Assembly: GCA_013213785.1 (NCBI GenBank) | Contig: JABSPZ010000005.1 | Span: 62,001-126,000, forward strand | Length of the DNA: 64,000 nucleotides | DNA from: Henriciella sp. | GTDB lineage: Bacteria; Pseudomonadota; Alphaproteobacteria; Caulobacterales; Hyphomonadaceae | Direction: 5' to 3' | In this document: positions 8,077-17,755 of the stretch, piece by piece | Layout: each line of letters starts with the position of its first letter | How positions within the stretch are numbered: position 1 is the first letter of the stretch | Notes under the pieces: generated by a model | What the model was told of the DNA's origin: nothing | The model's database searches: none | Seen by the model: the letters and a program-made list of their open reading frames with translations, nothing else | Made by a program: the position numbers and the translations under genes

Positions 8077-9209
8077 CAGCTTTTTTGCAGCTCCTCTTGT
8101 AAAAAGTCCTGTACGTCAGACAGGTCTGCATCGGGATAGATAAAGGATTGGCCTAGACCTTTGGCAAGGATAAGCGGGACTTTTCCGCCGCGGGCCTTTT
8201 TGTCTTGTCGCATCGCTTCCACCAAGGGGCCTGCTTCGTAAGGGCCGCCGGGTAGGCGTTGAAGCTCCGTTTCGAGGCCGGACGCTTGTATGAGTGAGAC
8301 GCCGTGCTCTGCGTCTTTCGACGTCATCAAACCCAGCCGCGCCGAATATCGCAGCGCCAACGCCATACCTGTCCCGACAGCTTCGCCATGCAAGAGGTTG
8401 GCGCGATAGCCATTGGCGGCTTCAAGCGCGTGGCCAAACGTGTGTCCGAGATTCAAGAGTGCTCGCACCCCGCCCTCGCGCTCATCTTGTGCGACGATGC
8501 CCGCTTTTGCTCGGCATGAAACCGCCACAGCTGCAGAGATTGAATCTGAGTCCAGTTTAAGGACTTCGTTGCCATGATCGGATAGCCAATCAATAAATTC
8601 CGGATCATTGATCAGGCCATACTTGATAATCTCGGCATACCCCGCTTGGCGTTCTCGCGCTGGCAGCGTCGCCAAGACGTTCGTATCTGCGAGAACGAGG
8701 CGAGGTTGATAAAAGGCGCCGACCAGATTCTTGCCGAACTTACTATTCACGGCTGTCTTGCCGCCGACAGAGCTATCAACTTGCGCGAGGAGCGTGGTTG
8801 GCACTTGAACGAATTGCATGCCGCGTTTCATCAGCGAAGCTGCAAGCCCCGTCAGATCACCAATGACGCCGCCGCCAAAAGCGACCAATACATCGTCCCG
8901 CCCTGCCCCATGCTCGAGCAACCAGTCCAAAGTCTCGCCGAGCAAAGCCCAGTTTTTCGTACTCTCACCGGCTGGTAGGACCTTTTCTAACCCCGTAAGA
9001 CCACCTGAGGATAAGCCAGTGAGAAGGGTTTCGCCATGCAAACCCCAGACGGTGTCATCGCTTAGGATGAAAACGCGGCTTTGCTTGGCGAAGGGCGCAA
9101 TCAATGTCCCTGAGCGAGCGATCAAATCAGCTCCGATCAGGATGTCATAGCTTCGTGTCCCAAGCTCAACGCGGACTTTGGTAGGCTCTGTCAGGGTTGG
9201 GGCGTCCAT
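8076..9209 (-). CDS. aroB: 3-dehydroquinate synthase AroB
   Basis: This 377-residue NAD- and Zn-dependent enzyme converts DAHP to 3-dehydroquinate, the second shikimate-pathway step. Motifs include the glycine-rich GGGVIGDLTGLAASLMKRG near residue 110, QVPTTLLAQVDSSVGGKTAVN, and the Zn-ligand region LNLGHTFGHALE and LLHGEAVGTGM. It overlaps aroK by 19 nt and CNNM by one base, giving the common alphaproteobacterial order aroK-aroB-CNNM. A GGAGA lies very close to the ATG. Confidence 0.97.
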   Translation of the reverse strand: MDAPTLTEPTKVRVELGTRSYDILIGADLIARSGTLIAPFAKQSRVFILSDDTVWGLHGETLLTGLSSGGLTGLEKVLPAGESTKNWALLGETLDWLLEHGAGRDDVLVAFGGGVIGDLTGLAASLMKRGMQFVQVPTTLLAQVDSSVGGKTAVNSKFGKNLVGAFYQPRLVLADTNVLATLPARERQAGYAEIIKYGLINDPEFIDWLSDHGNEVLKLDSDSISAAVAVSCRAKAGIVAQDEREGGVRALLNLGHTFGHALEAANGYRANLLHGEAVGTGMALALRYSARLGLMTSKDAEHGVSLIQASGLETELQRLPGGPYEAGPLVEAMRQDKKARGGKVPLILAKGLGQSFIYPDADLSDVQDFLQEELQKS

Positions 9210-9763
9210 GTCTCCAGGGCCTTAATAATAGAGGTAACCGTCTTGGAATGCGGTCCGTCCACACTGTGGACCGTTAAGTCAGCGAGCCCATATATAGGAC
9301 GGCGCTGATCAAACAAGTTGGAAAGAACTTCTTTGGCGTCGGGTCGGCGCAAAAGCGGGCGATGATTGCGGCGAGAGACGCGCTTCCAAAGCGTCTCAAG
9401 GTCCGCATTGAGCCAAACGGTGACGGCTTTCTCGCGCAGCAGATTTCGTGTGTCTTCGCTGAGATATGCGCCGCCGCCTGTCGCGAGGATTTGCGGAGGC
9501 CCACTGAGGAGCCGCGTCAGGACTTTTTGCTCGACACGCCTGAATTCTTCCTCACCATGCAGCGCAAAAATGTCAGAGACTGAAAGGCCTGCTGCTTTTT
9601 CGATTTCATCATCGCTATCAATGAACGGGCGGCCAAGTTTGTTTGCGAGGCGACGACCGACGGTTGATTTGCCAGCGCCCATCAATCCGACCAGCGCGAC
9701 AGTCCGCCCGGACCACGCCTCATTTCTGTCGGTTTTCAAGGTACTAGATCGGTCTTCAGCCAT
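9191..9763 (-). CDS. aroK: Shikimate kinase AroK
   Basis: This 190-residue kinase phosphorylates shikimate at O3. The P-loop GLMGAGKST is at residues 26-34, after a ~20-residue leader; the shikimate-binding DSDDEIEKAAG, the EEEFRRVE arginine region and GGGAY follow. It is the first gene of the long minus-strand run. The 93 bp to the divergent micro-gene at 9857 must hold promoters in both directions. Confidence 0.96.
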   Translation of the reverse strand: MAEDRSSTLKTDRNEAWSGRTVALVGLMGAGKSTVGRRLANKLGRPFIDSDDEIEKAAGLSVSDIFALHGEEEFRRVEQKVLTRLLSGPPQILATGGGAYLSEDTRNLLREKAVTVWLNADLETLWKRVSRRNHRPLLRRPDAKEVLSNLFDQRRPIYGLADLTVHSVDGPHSKTVTSIIKALETWTPQP

Positions 9764-9856
9764 GGTCTTTTCGGATGTTCCAAACCTGTCCTATACAGGC
9801 AAAACGGTTCCGGCAATCTTTGACCATGGCGAAACCATGCGAAAGGCAGATACTCG

Positions 9857-9991
9857 ATGCGCAAATGGCTGATCATTCTTGTTGTAATTCTTGCGGCAGT
9901 TCTCGGGGTGCTTTGGTGGCTCGGGTCATCCTTGGATGAGCATAAACCAGAGGCCGGCGAAACGCGCATGGAGATTGAGCATGTCCTTTAA
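9857..9991 (+). CDS. 44-residue single-pass membrane micro-protein
   Basis: The short ORF encodes MRKWLIILVVILAAVLGVLW..., a strongly hydrophobic helix (about residues 4-22) followed by an acidic tail ending MEIEHVL. A GAAAGG ribosome site lies about 10 nt before the ATG. Its last 11 nt overlap the start of the next gene (ATGTCCTTTAA contains both the downstream start and this stop), a coupling that favours a real gene. I do not recognise the family. It lies divergent from aroK and probably leads the three-gene run to 12340. Confidence 0.65.
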   Translation: MRKWLIILVVILAAVLGVLWWLGSSLDEHKPEAGETRMEIEHVL

Positions 9992-11582
9992 GGACATATT
10001 GCTCGCCGCTGGCTTCCTCACCACCTGTTTGTCGGCGACGGCACAAATTGAATCAGAGAGCTTGGATGATCTCAGCTCTTGGGGGCAGCGCTTTCTGCCC
10101 TCAGACGAACCCGAATTCTCCAATACGCTTTGGCGCAATTCCAGCAATGAGACCCTTTTGGCGCTGCTGCAATCCATCGATGTCCGAAGCCTAGGCCCGG
10201 CCGAGAAGCGGCTTTTGCGCCGTGTGGTCTTGTCACCCGCAACACCTCCGCGCGGAGATCTTGCAAGTGAATTGTTGACGGAGCGTGCCCGGTTAACGTT
10301 GGAGCTTGGCGAAGCGCGGGCCGCTGCTGCGGTTGCGCCCGAGCTGGGCGAGGACTCCCGCGGCTTGGACCCAGAAACCTTCGCGATCGATCTCGATCTC
10401 GCGAGTGGGCAGGAAGCGTCAGCGTGCAGCGCGTTAAATGGGCAAACCGGAGAGGCGCATTACTGGTATAAACTGCGCGCGGTCTGCGCCGTGCTTCAGG
10501 ATAATTTTTCCGGCGCCGAGCTCGCGATTGAGATTGCGGAAGCGCAAGGCGTTGAGGACGATTGGATGATCGCCGCGATTTTTGCAGCCGCTGGCGACGT
10601 CCCAAACCCGCCAAATGCGCGGTTCGACACGGGGCTGAATATCGCTTTGTCTGCGAAAGCGGATCTGGACATGTCCAGCTTTACGCTCGCTGGGGGGCGT
10701 CCTGATCTTGCAGCGGCTGCAGCCCGCCGACCGGGCATTCCTGATGATTTGCGCATACGATTTGCCGAGATTGCGAGTGAATTTGATCTGATCGCGCCGG
10801 AAGAGAGACGCGAGATTTTGAACGCTCGCTATGAATCTGAAGAGACAGGATCCTTTTCAGCTCTTGAGGTGACCCTCGCCGATTTGAAAGATCCGCTTAT
10901 CGCTGACGGACAGCGCCACGAGCAGTTGGCAAATGTGCTGCGTGCGGCGGCGCGAGCGGATTTGACGACCTATCGCACGACCGCGAGCCTATTCTTGCCG
11001 GATCTTCAGCAAATGATTCAAACGCCCGTCGCGGCGGGTTTTGCCATCGATTATGCTAAGGCGGCGATGATAGCAGGGGACCGAGCAACGGCGCTCAATT
11101 GGCTTGATACGTTTAACTTCGAGGGGTCTGGAGAGCCTGATTCCTATGATGTGGCTGTGATAGAGGCGCTCGACATTCTAGCGGGCGGCGAGTCATCGCG
11201 CCCGTCTTTGGTCGCGATTGAGACCCGGTTGATCGATGCCATTGATTCGACAGAGCGTGAGGTTCAAGCGGGCGCTATCCTGACGGCGTGGACCGGACTT
11301 GGTTATTCCTTGTCGCCGCTCGGTCGCGATTTCTTGGCGCAGCAATCGGACCGCGGTGAGCGCATTGCCCAGGGTCAGCGAACAGGATTGCGCGCAGCTG
11401 TGCTCTCTGATGCGACCGCCGAGGCTTCACTTCTCGTCCTGGCGACAACCCGAGGTGATCCCGCGCGCCTGTCGCCACCCGATTTTGCGGACCTTTTGAC
11501 TGCGTTGGTCGCGCTTGATGCTGTAGATATCGCCCGCGACTTGGCGATTGAGTCGACGGAGTATTGGAAGGAAACGGAATGA
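9981..11582 (+). CDS. Exported alpha-helical protein of unknown function
   Basis: I do not recognise this 533-residue protein. The ATG at 9981 begins a signal peptide (MSFKDILLAAGFLTTCLSATAQ, cleavage near 22), whereas the longer open frame to 9891 would bury it. The mature part is rich in Ala, Leu, Glu and Asp in helical stretches with paired-helix character, such as TERARLTLELGEARAAA and CAVLQDNFSGAELAIEIAE, suggesting a TPR-like solenoid in the periplasm. It overlaps the micro-gene upstream by 11 nt and the cupin lipoprotein downstream by ATGA, so the three are probably co-expressed. Confidence 0.75.
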   Translation: MSFKDILLAAGFLTTCLSATAQIESESLDDLSSWGQRFLPSDEPEFSNTLWRNSSNETLLALLQSIDVRSLGPAEKRLLRRVVLSPATPPRGDLASELLTERARLTLELGEARAAAAVAPELGEDSRGLDPETFAIDLDLASGQEASACSALNGQTGEAHYWYKLRAVCAVLQDNFSGAELAIEIAEAQGVEDDWMIAAIFAAAGDVPNPPNARFDTGLNIALSAKADLDMSSFTLAGGRPDLAAAAARRPGIPDDLRIRFAEIASEFDLIAPEERREILNARYESEETGSFSALEVTLADLKDPLIADGQRHEQLANVLRAAARADLTTYRTTASLFLPDLQQMIQTPVAAGFAIDYAKAAMIAGDRATALNWLDTFNFEGSGEPDSYDVAVIEALDILAGGESSRPSLVAIETRLIDAIDSTEREVQAGAILTAWTGLGYSLSPLGRDFLAQQSDRGERIAQGQRTGLRAAVLSDATAEASLLVLATTRGDPARLSPPDFADLLTALVALDAVDIARDLAIESTEYWKETE

Positions 11583-12340
11583 AACGGGCTCTGATCAGTT
11601 TTGTTGCCGTCGCAGCGCTGAGTGCCTGCGTGAGCGTTCAACAGACACACCGCCACGTCACACCCGTCGAAGCAGCGAAACCGCCACCCGGGTCAAACCT
11701 GATGATGCGGGCGCCGATCACCATTTCCGATGATTTGGAAGTTATCATTTCGGATGTCGTTATTCCGGCTGGCGCCTCAGTACCGCGCCATTTTCATCCC
11801 GGAGAAGAGTTCGTCTATGTGATTGAAGGCTCTGCCGTGCATGTCGAAGACGGCAAGCCCGATCAAATCCTCCGCGCAGGTGACGCCTACGTTATTCCTC
11901 CGCAGGCTGAACATGCGCCGCGCGGCGGTCCGGATGGCGCGCGCGCAATTGTGTTTCGCGTCCACAAAGATGGCCTGCCGGAGCGTATCAATGTCGGAGA
12001 GAATGGGCCCGTTCCAGACGTCCAAGCTTATGATTACGAGATCGAGAGCGACCAAATTCTGACGCTCATGGACAATATTGAGTCGCGTGACGACTTTCAT
12101 TGCCACGCCATGTCCTATCCCGCGCGTATGTGCCATTCGGATAGCGGGCGGGAGCTTTATGTGTTTTCCGAGCCAGGTGCCGAAGCTCATATGTCGGCAT
12201 TGTTCCGTGGGTTTGTACGCGGCGAAGACGGCATCCCGGTCTTACAAGAGCGGGGTTGGTCAACGTTGGCAGAAGACGAGGCGCAGCCGTTTTTCGCAAG
12301 GATCGGCGCTTGGCCGGAAACATCGCGCGAAAAAGACTAA
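11579..12340 (+). CDS. Cupin-domain lipoprotein
   Basis: This 253-residue protein starts MKRALISFVAVAALSAC, a clear lipoprotein signal with the lipidated Cys at residue 17. A single cupin domain follows: PRHFHPGEEFVYVIEG carries His and Glu metal ligands and GDAYVIPPQAEHAPR the second motif. The C-terminal half has a second, less conserved beta-rich region (FHCHAMSYPARMCHSDS, repeated HxH-like residues). The function is unknown. The ATG overlaps the previous stop and has GGAAGG upstream. It ends three bases before the convergent hisA stop. Confidence 0.8.
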   Translation: MKRALISFVAVAALSACVSVQQTHRHVTPVEAAKPPPGSNLMMRAPITISDDLEVIISDVVIPAGASVPRHFHPGEEFVYVIEGSAVHVEDGKPDQILRAGDAYVIPPQAEHAPRGGPDGARAIVFRVHKDGLPERINVGENGPVPDVQAYDYEIESDQILTLMDNIESRDDFHCHAMSYPARMCHSDSGRELYVFSEPGAEAHMSALFRGFVRGEDGIPVLQERGWSTLAEDEAQPFFARIGAWPETSREKD

Positions 12341-12343
12341 AAC

Positions 12344-13075
12344 TCAGCGTGCCGCTTCCAGCGCTTCAGCCGGTTTTAGATCGCCATCATAGAGCGCGCG
12401 GCCGAGGATAGACCCTGAGATTGGGCGCTGACCTTTGTGTGCGCGCAGATTGTGAATGTCTTGCACGCTTGCGACCCCGCCGCTCGCAATCACTGGGATC
12501 GAGACAGCGTCTGCGAGTTCGCCCGTGAAAGCGACGTTAACGCCGGTTTTCATACCGTCTCGGGCAATATCGGTGACGATTAGAGCCGCGACGCCGCATC
12601 CTTCGAACGCCTTAGCAAGCTCGACGGCAGACATGTCAGAGGTTTCCGCCCATCCTTCGACAGCCACAATCCCGTCCTTGGCGTCTATACCGACGACAAC
12701 TTGGCCTGGTAGCGCTTTGGCGGCAGCTTTCACCAGATCTGGGTCTCTTAGGGCTACTGTGCCGAGAATGACGCGCGAGATCCCAGCGTCTAGCCAGGCA
12801 TCGATGTGCGCGCGGGTTCGAATGCCGCCGCCCAATTGAACGGGCACATCGGTTGAAGACAGGATCGCTTTTACCGCGTCCGTATTGGCGCTTGCGCCTT
12901 CAAAAGCGCCGTTCAGATCGACCACGTGCAAATACTCAAAGCCAGCCGCTTTGAACTGAGCCGCCTGGTCGCCAGGGTCCGGATTATACTGCGTTGCCTG
13001 ATCCATTTCACCGCGCAGCAAACGCACGCACTGCCCGTCTTTTAGATCGATCGCGGGATAGAGTTGAAACGTCAT
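12344..13075 (-). CDS. hisA: HisA, ProFAR isomerase of histidine biosynthesis
   Basis: The 243-residue TIM barrel catalyses the Amadori rearrangement of ProFAR to PRFAR. The catalytic Asp8 is in [13 protein letters not shown] and the second Asp in [18 protein letters not shown] and VIASGGVAS bind phosphate. Its ATG overlaps the hisH stop (ATGA), so hisH-hisA are coupled. It converges on the cupin gene with only 3 bp between stops and no visible terminator. Confidence 0.97.
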   Translation of the reverse strand: MTFQLYPAIDLKDGQCVRLLRGEMDQATQYNPDPGDQAAQFKAAGFEYLHVVDLNGAFEGASANTDAVKAILSSTDVPVQLGGGIRTRAHIDAWLDAGISRVILGTVALRDPDLVKAAAKALPGQVVVGIDAKDGIVAVEGWAETSDMSAVELAKAFEGCGVAALIVTDIARDGMKTGVNVAFTGELADAVSIPVIASGGVASVQDIHNLRAHKGQRPISGSILGRALYDGDLKPAEALEAAR

Positions 13076-13716
13076 TTTGGATCCCAGAGGACGAAATTAG
13101 AGAGGATCTGCAAGCCAACACGCTGGCTCTTCTCGGGGTGGAACTGGGTCGCAAACATATTGTCGCGCGCGACCGCTGCGATGATGGTTTCGCCATATTC
13201 CGTGGTTGCCGCGATATCGGCTGCACTTGGGTTCCGATACGCATAAGAGTGCGTGAAATAGACGTGCGGATCGGCGCCCAATCTGTCCAATATCGGATGC
13301 TTTTGTTGGAATGCGAGCGCGTTCCAACCCATGTGCGGGACGGCTAAGCTGCCGCCCGGTTGGATCCGGTCCACGTCGCCAGGTATCCAGTCGAGGCCAG
13401 CCGTTTCGCCATCCTCCAAGCCGCGCGTGGCGAGGAGTTGTTGGCCGACACAGATGCCAAAGAACGGAACACCGCGCTCGAGCACGGCTTCTTTCAAGGC
13501 CTCCACAAGACCGTCATGTCTGCGCAAGTTCGCGGCGCAATCAGCGAAATGCCCAACGCCTGGAAGAACAATGCGGTCGGCATAGGCAATCGCGCTCGGA
13601 TCTGCTGTGATCCGGATTTCACGGGTCTTTTTGGCATTATTTGCGGCGACGCGGAGGGCACGCGCGGCGCTGTGCAGGTTGCCGGACCCGTAATCGATGA
13701 GGGCGATCGTCTTCAT
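13072..13716 (-). CDS. hisH: HisH, glutamine amidotransferase subunit of IGP synthase
   Basis: This class I glutaminase feeds ammonia to HisF. It is 214 residues from the ATG at 13716 ([14 protein letters not shown], the normal HisH N-terminus); a longer open frame to 13812 is not credible. The nucleophile is Cys89 in [10 protein letters not shown] and the His/Glu pair is His193/Glu195 in FHPEKSQ. HisF is not in the window. It is coupled to hisA, and hisB lies 1.3 kb upstream, beyond an opposite-strand dehydrogenase. Confidence 0.96.
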   Translation of the reverse strand: MKTIALIDYGSGNLHSAARALRVAANNAKKTREIRITADPSAIAYADRIVLPGVGHFADCAANLRRHDGLVEALKEAVLERGVPFFGICVGQQLLATRGLEDGETAGLDWIPGDVDRIQPGGSLAVPHMGWNALAFQQKHPILDRLGADPHVYFTHSYAYRNPSAADIAATTEYGETIIAAVARDNMFATQFHPEKSQRVGLQILSNFVLWDPK

Positions 13717-13862
13717 GGGGCTGGCCTTAACCGAGACAAGACGAGACGAAAAGAGCCAGATCGGAACATTCGCTGCGTTTCGCGACGAGAGTCTGGTCTT
13801 TTCCGCCTGCACTTGGCAGGAGGGAGCCTCAATTCACGCAACATCCTCAAAAGGATCACCCT

Positions 13863-15002
13863 ATGTCCCTACCAGATACCTATCTCCAAATGGTCTCAAC
13901 TCTCACCGAAGAAGGCGTTCTTCGGATGGAGCTGGTTGAAAAAGAAATGCCAGAGCCGAAGCCAGGCCAAATCATCATTCGCGTTGAAGCGACGCCAATT
14001 AATCCATCTGACCATGGCGTGATGTTTGGATGGGCGAATATGGCAGCAGCAACGAGCGATGGGTCTGGAAAAGACACTGTGCTAACCGCGCCGGTGCCGG
14101 AGCAAGCCATGCGGGCAATGAAAGCACGGATCGGTCAACCGCTTCCCGTAGGCAATGAAGGCGCAGGCACGGTGGTTGCCGCGGGCGAAGGGGATTATCC
14201 GCAAAGCCTGCTTGGAAAGACTGTCGCTGTAATGGGCGGCGGTATGTATGGTGAGTATCGCGCTGTCGATGCGATGATGGCGCTGCCATTGCATGAAGGG
14301 AATACCGCGAAAGAGGGTGCGTCCTGCTTTGTGAATCCATTAACCGCACTTTGCTTCCTCGAAACCATGCGCCTAGAAGGTCACACCGCGATCGTTCACA
14401 CAGCTGCGGCGTCGAACCTCGGCCAAATGCTCAACCGGATTTGCCAAGCCGACGGCGTTGACCTCGTCAACATCGTCCGCAAGCAAGAGCAGGAAGATAT
14501 CCTGCGCGGCATGGGCGCCAAATATGTCGTCAATTCCAGCAAAGACAGTTTCATGCCGGAACTGATTGATGCGATCCATGAAACCGGCGCAACGCTTGGC
14601 TTCGATGCCACTGGCGGTGGCAAGCTCGCGTCTGATATTCTTACGGCTATGGAAGGTGCTGCGGCGCGTACACCAGGCGCGTACAGCATTTACGGCTCTG
14701 TCGCCCATAAGCAGGTCTATCTCTATGGCGGGCTCGATACATCGCCAACGACGCTGAGCCGCGGATACGGTATGGCTTGGGGTGTCGGCGGTTGGCTCTT
14801 GCCGAACTTCCTCGCCAAAGCTGGCCAGGATGTGGCGATCCGTCTTCGCAAGCGCGTTGCCGACGAACTCACCACAACATTTGCCAGTAACTATACAGAC
14901 GAGCTGTCGCTCTCAGACGCGCTGAAAGCGGATGTGGTTGCGAAATACAATGCGAAAACGACGGGTCAGAAATATCTGATCTGCCCGCAGAAGCCGATCT
15001 AG
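13863..15002 (+). CDS. Zinc-type MDR-family dehydrogenase/quinone oxidoreductase-like protein
   Basis: This 379-residue medium-chain dehydrogenase-type protein has a GroES-like N-terminal half ([32 protein letters not shown]) and a Rossmann half with [17 protein letters not shown] as the nucleotide loop. The Zn-binding GHE motif of alcohol dehydrogenases is replaced by NEGAG, so a reductase or quinone-oxidoreductase role is likelier than Zn alcohol oxidation. The substrate is unknown. It lies opposite to and between hisH and hisB; its TAG stop shares a CTAG with the hisB stop. Confidence 0.85.
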   Translation: MSLPDTYLQMVSTLTEEGVLRMELVEKEMPEPKPGQIIIRVEATPINPSDHGVMFGWANMAAATSDGSGKDTVLTAPVPEQAMRAMKARIGQPLPVGNEGAGTVVAAGEGDYPQSLLGKTVAVMGGGMYGEYRAVDAMMALPLHEGNTAKEGASCFVNPLTALCFLETMRLEGHTAIVHTAAASNLGQMLNRICQADGVDLVNIVRKQEQEDILRGMGAKYVVNSSKDSFMPELIDAIHETGATLGFDATGGGKLASDILTAMEGAAARTPGAYSIYGSVAHKQVYLYGGLDTSPTTLSRGYGMAWGVGGWLLPNFLAKAGQDVAIRLRKRVADELTTTFASNYTDELSLSDALKADVVAKYNAKTTGQKYLICPQKPI

Positions 15003-15592
15003 AGGCTACCTTTTGTGCTGGCTGCGGCCCCGGCGAGTTTCGCGTCCGGGGTCACGGCCATGCGCAAGGCGCGGGCGACCGCTTTAAAGCTGCTCTCAGC
15101 GATATGGTGATTGTTCTCGCCGTATAGATTTTCAATGTGCAGGCACATGCCGCCATTGCCGGCCATGGCTTGGAAAAACTCTTTGAAGAGTTCGGTGTCC
15201 ATGTCGCCAATCTTGTCGCGCTTGAAATCCACCTTCCAGATGAAATAGGGCCGCTTACAGAGGTCGACTGACGCGCGGCTCAAGGTCTCATCCATTGGCA
15301 GATAAGCGTGGCCGTACCGCGTAATTCCTGCAAAATCGCCCAGCGCTTGCTTAATCGCCTGACCGATTACAATGCCGGTATCTTCAACCGTATGGTGGCC
15401 ATCAATGTGCAGATCGCCCTTTGTGCGCACCTTCAAATCCATGAAGGAATGGCGCCCGAGTGCATCCAACATATGGTCGAAAAACCCGATCCCAGTTGAG
15501 ATATCGGTTTTCCCCGTTCCATCCAAATTGATGGTCACCGTGATATCGGTTTCCTTGGTTTTGCGCGAAACTGTAGCAGTTCTGTCAGTCAT
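14999..15592 (-). CDS. hisB: HisB, imidazoleglycerol-phosphate dehydratase
   Basis: The 197-residue monofunctional enzyme dehydrates IGP to imidazole acetol phosphate. The two Mn-binding His-rich motifs are [19 protein letters not shown] with [11 protein letters not shown], and the later [22 protein letters not shown]. No phosphatase domain is fused. Its stop overlaps the convergent dehydrogenase stop. The ~118 bp upstream of its ATG separates it from the divergent GGDEF/EAL gene. Confidence 0.97.
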   Translation of the reverse strand: MTDRTATVSRKTKETDITVTINLDGTGKTDISTGIGFFDHMLDALGRHSFMDLKVRTKGDLHIDGHHTVEDTGIVIGQAIKQALGDFAGITRYGHAYLPMDETLSRASVDLCKRPYFIWKVDFKRDKIGDMDTELFKEFFQAMAGNGGMCLHIENLYGENNHHIAESSFKAVARALRMAVTPDAKLAGAAASTKGSL

Positions 15593-15710
15593 GCCGGTCC
15601 AAATAGGGTTTAATTTCTTTGTCGGCTAGCACAGATCTGTTCACGACTCCCTAAACAATTGGCGTCACAACTGTTTGTTGAGGGTCGAGTACGGGATAAA
15701 GGTTGCCGGT

Positions 15711-17696
15711 TTGAAACCAATACGGGCACTTTCAAGATCACTAGCGCGTGCGAGTTTTGCCAATGTCCAGACATTGGCGGCTTTGCTGCTGGGCTTGCTT
15801 TTGTCCTTTATCTTCACGGCATTCTACTTCAACCAAGCCTACAAGGCGTATCAGCACAGTGCGCATGAGAATGGCGTTCAAGTTGCTCAGCTGATCAGCG
15901 AAGAGCTCGCAAATGATCAAACGCGGGCGATTGAGACTGCGATGCAGCACTCCCTGAGCGGCCGAGCTGAATTGTTGAGCCCGAACGGTGACGTCTTGCA
16001 TGGCGAGATGACCAATAAGGCGCGCGCTCGTTCTCAAACCTTTCCTCTGACCAATGATGGCGTCGCGCTTGGCACGCTGATTTATGCGCCAAGCCAACGT
16101 TTCACACCGCCAATTCCATATTGGATTGCCACGCTCATTTGTATCGGTGTCGCGATTATCTCTGGCCTGTGCATGCGCTTTTTTGCGCTGACCGTTGTCG
16201 ACTATGTCGGACAGGTCACGCGTCTGGTTGGCGACTATAGTCTGGTCGATCAAAACCGCCGCAAGGTCTCGAAATTCGCATTCGCTGAGTTCCGACAACT
16301 CGCGCTCGCCACGACACGGGCGACGCGCCGTGTGTCCAAGGAATTGGAAACCCTCCGCGCCACGGCACGGATGGATGAGCGGACGGGACTGATTAATGAG
16401 CCAGCCTTCCTAGACGAGTTGAAGCTTGCGCTCCAATCGCTCGTTCCAGGCGCGCAAACGGTTTTGGTCACCATCGAAGTTCAGCCGCAAACACAGCATA
16501 TGGATACGCTCGGTTTTGGCCTGCCGTCAGAAGCCTATTCCGTCGTGTCTGACCGGCTTCGCATGTTCGCATCACAGGCCGCCATGAAGCATGGCCATCA
16601 GCCTAGCGACTGGGTGCTCGGCAGCCTGTTCTCGGAGCAATTCGCCTTGCTGATCAAAGGTGGCAGTTCAAAAGATGAGATCGCCGCGATCATTCGAGAG
16701 CTTCTCGGGGAGTTCCGTGTTCCATTGCAGGTGAATGGGCAGGCGCTGCCTGTCGTGTTGAGCGGAAGTATCGTCTTGATCCCTCAGGACGGGGATTCCT
16801 TGAGCAAGATCATGGATCGCGCTCAGGCGACCATTGATGACCTGCGCCTCAAGTCACGGACCGGGTTTGCGTTCTACTCTCCGAAACTGGAACGCCAGCG
16901 CGATGCCAAGCTCAAACTTGAGAGTGAGCTACGCCAGGCGGTTCTTGAGGATCGCTTCGTGCCGCTCTTCCAACCGAAGATTGATCTCAAGACAGGTGAA
17001 ATTTGCGGCGCTGAGGCCCTTGCACGCTGGCAGCTGGAGAACGGCCGGCTGGTGTCGCCATCCGTGTTTATCGAACTCGCCGAAGAGTCTGGTCTGATCG
17101 GTAAGATTGGTGACCAGATCATGCACAAAGCCTGTTTGGAGGCTGCGAAATGGTCCCGCGAAGGTTATCCTGTCAGCGTCGCGGTGAACGTCTCACCGAA
17201 GCAGTTCGAAGATGAGAATCTCTCTGAGACGATCTTGGATGCGCTCGCAAAAGCAGGTCTGCCGCCGCGCCAGCTCGAGATCGAGATTACTGAGAGCCTC
17301 GCAATCCAACAGCCTGAACGCGTCCGCGACGTGTTGGAGCCGCTGCGCCGTCTAGGCATCAAGCTCGCCGTGGACGATTTCGGCACCGGTCACTCAAACT
17401 TGGCTGTTCTGACACAGATTGATTTTGACGTGTTCAAGATTGACCGCCAGTTCCTGATGGGCACACCGCAGGACGCGCAGGCCAATGCGATTGTCGACAT
17501 GATCCTGTCCATGGCAACGACTCTTGAGATGACCATTGTCGGCGAAGGCATCGAAACGGAAGAGCAGGCCGCCTTCCTCTACAATCGGCACTGTGACATT
17601 GGTCAGGGCTTCCTTTACAGCCCACCCGTTTCAGCGGTCGCGTTTGCAGAAATGCTGAAAACTCAACCCTTTATGATGAAGAAGAAGTCCGCTTAA
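15711..17696 (+). CDS. Membrane GGDEF/EAL protein with degenerate GGDEF site (probable c-di-GMP phosphodiesterase)
   Basis: About 661 residues from a TTG at 15711, chosen because AAAGG lies 8 nt upstream; a TTG at 15675 is the alternative. TM1 is near 19-40, a periplasmic loop follows, and TM2 is near 137-160. The GGDEF-like domain (about 220-380) has LGSLFSEQF in place of RxGGDEF, so cyclase activity is unlikely. The EAL domain (about 405-655) keeps EALARW, VNVSPKQF, EITES, DDFGTGHSNL, FKIDRQF and VGEGIETEEQ, so it should hydrolyse c-di-GMP. It is divergent from hisB and precedes hslV. Confidence 0.9.
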   Translation: MKPIRALSRSLARASFANVQTLAALLLGLLLSFIFTAFYFNQAYKAYQHSAHENGVQVAQLISEELANDQTRAIETAMQHSLSGRAELLSPNGDVLHGEMTNKARARSQTFPLTNDGVALGTLIYAPSQRFTPPIPYWIATLICIGVAIISGLCMRFFALTVVDYVGQVTRLVGDYSLVDQNRRKVSKFAFAEFRQLALATTRATRRVSKELETLRATARMDERTGLINEPAFLDELKLALQSLVPGAQTVLVTIEVQPQTQHMDTLGFGLPSEAYSVVSDRLRMFASQAAMKHGHQPSDWVLGSLFSEQFALLIKGGSSKDEIAAIIRELLGEFRVPLQVNGQALPVVLSGSIVLIPQDGDSLSKIMDRAQATIDDLRLKSRTGFAFYSPKLERQRDAKLKLESELRQAVLEDRFVPLFQPKIDLKTGEICGAEALARWQLENGRLVSPSVFIELAEESGLIGKIGDQIMHKACLEAAKWSREGYPVSVAVNVSPKQFEDENLSETILDALAKAGLPPRQLEIEITESLAIQQPERVRDVLEPLRRLGIKLAVDDFGTGHSNLAVLTQIDFDVFKIDRQFLMGTPQDAQANAIVDMILSMATTLEMTIVGEGIETEEQAAFLYNRHCDIGQGFLYSPPVSAVAFAEMLKTQPFMMKKKSA

Positions 17697-17755
17697 GCAG
17701 CCGATTTTTCGACTGGGGCTTGTCATTTGACTGATTCTCAGTCATTTAGAGTTTT

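Noticed and set aside
17719-17747. Possible sigma-32 promoter (CTTGTC-N17-TCATTT) before hslV
   Set aside because: The -10-like element would lie 8 nt before the hslV ATG and overlap the ribosome site, leaving no leader; the match is also weak.
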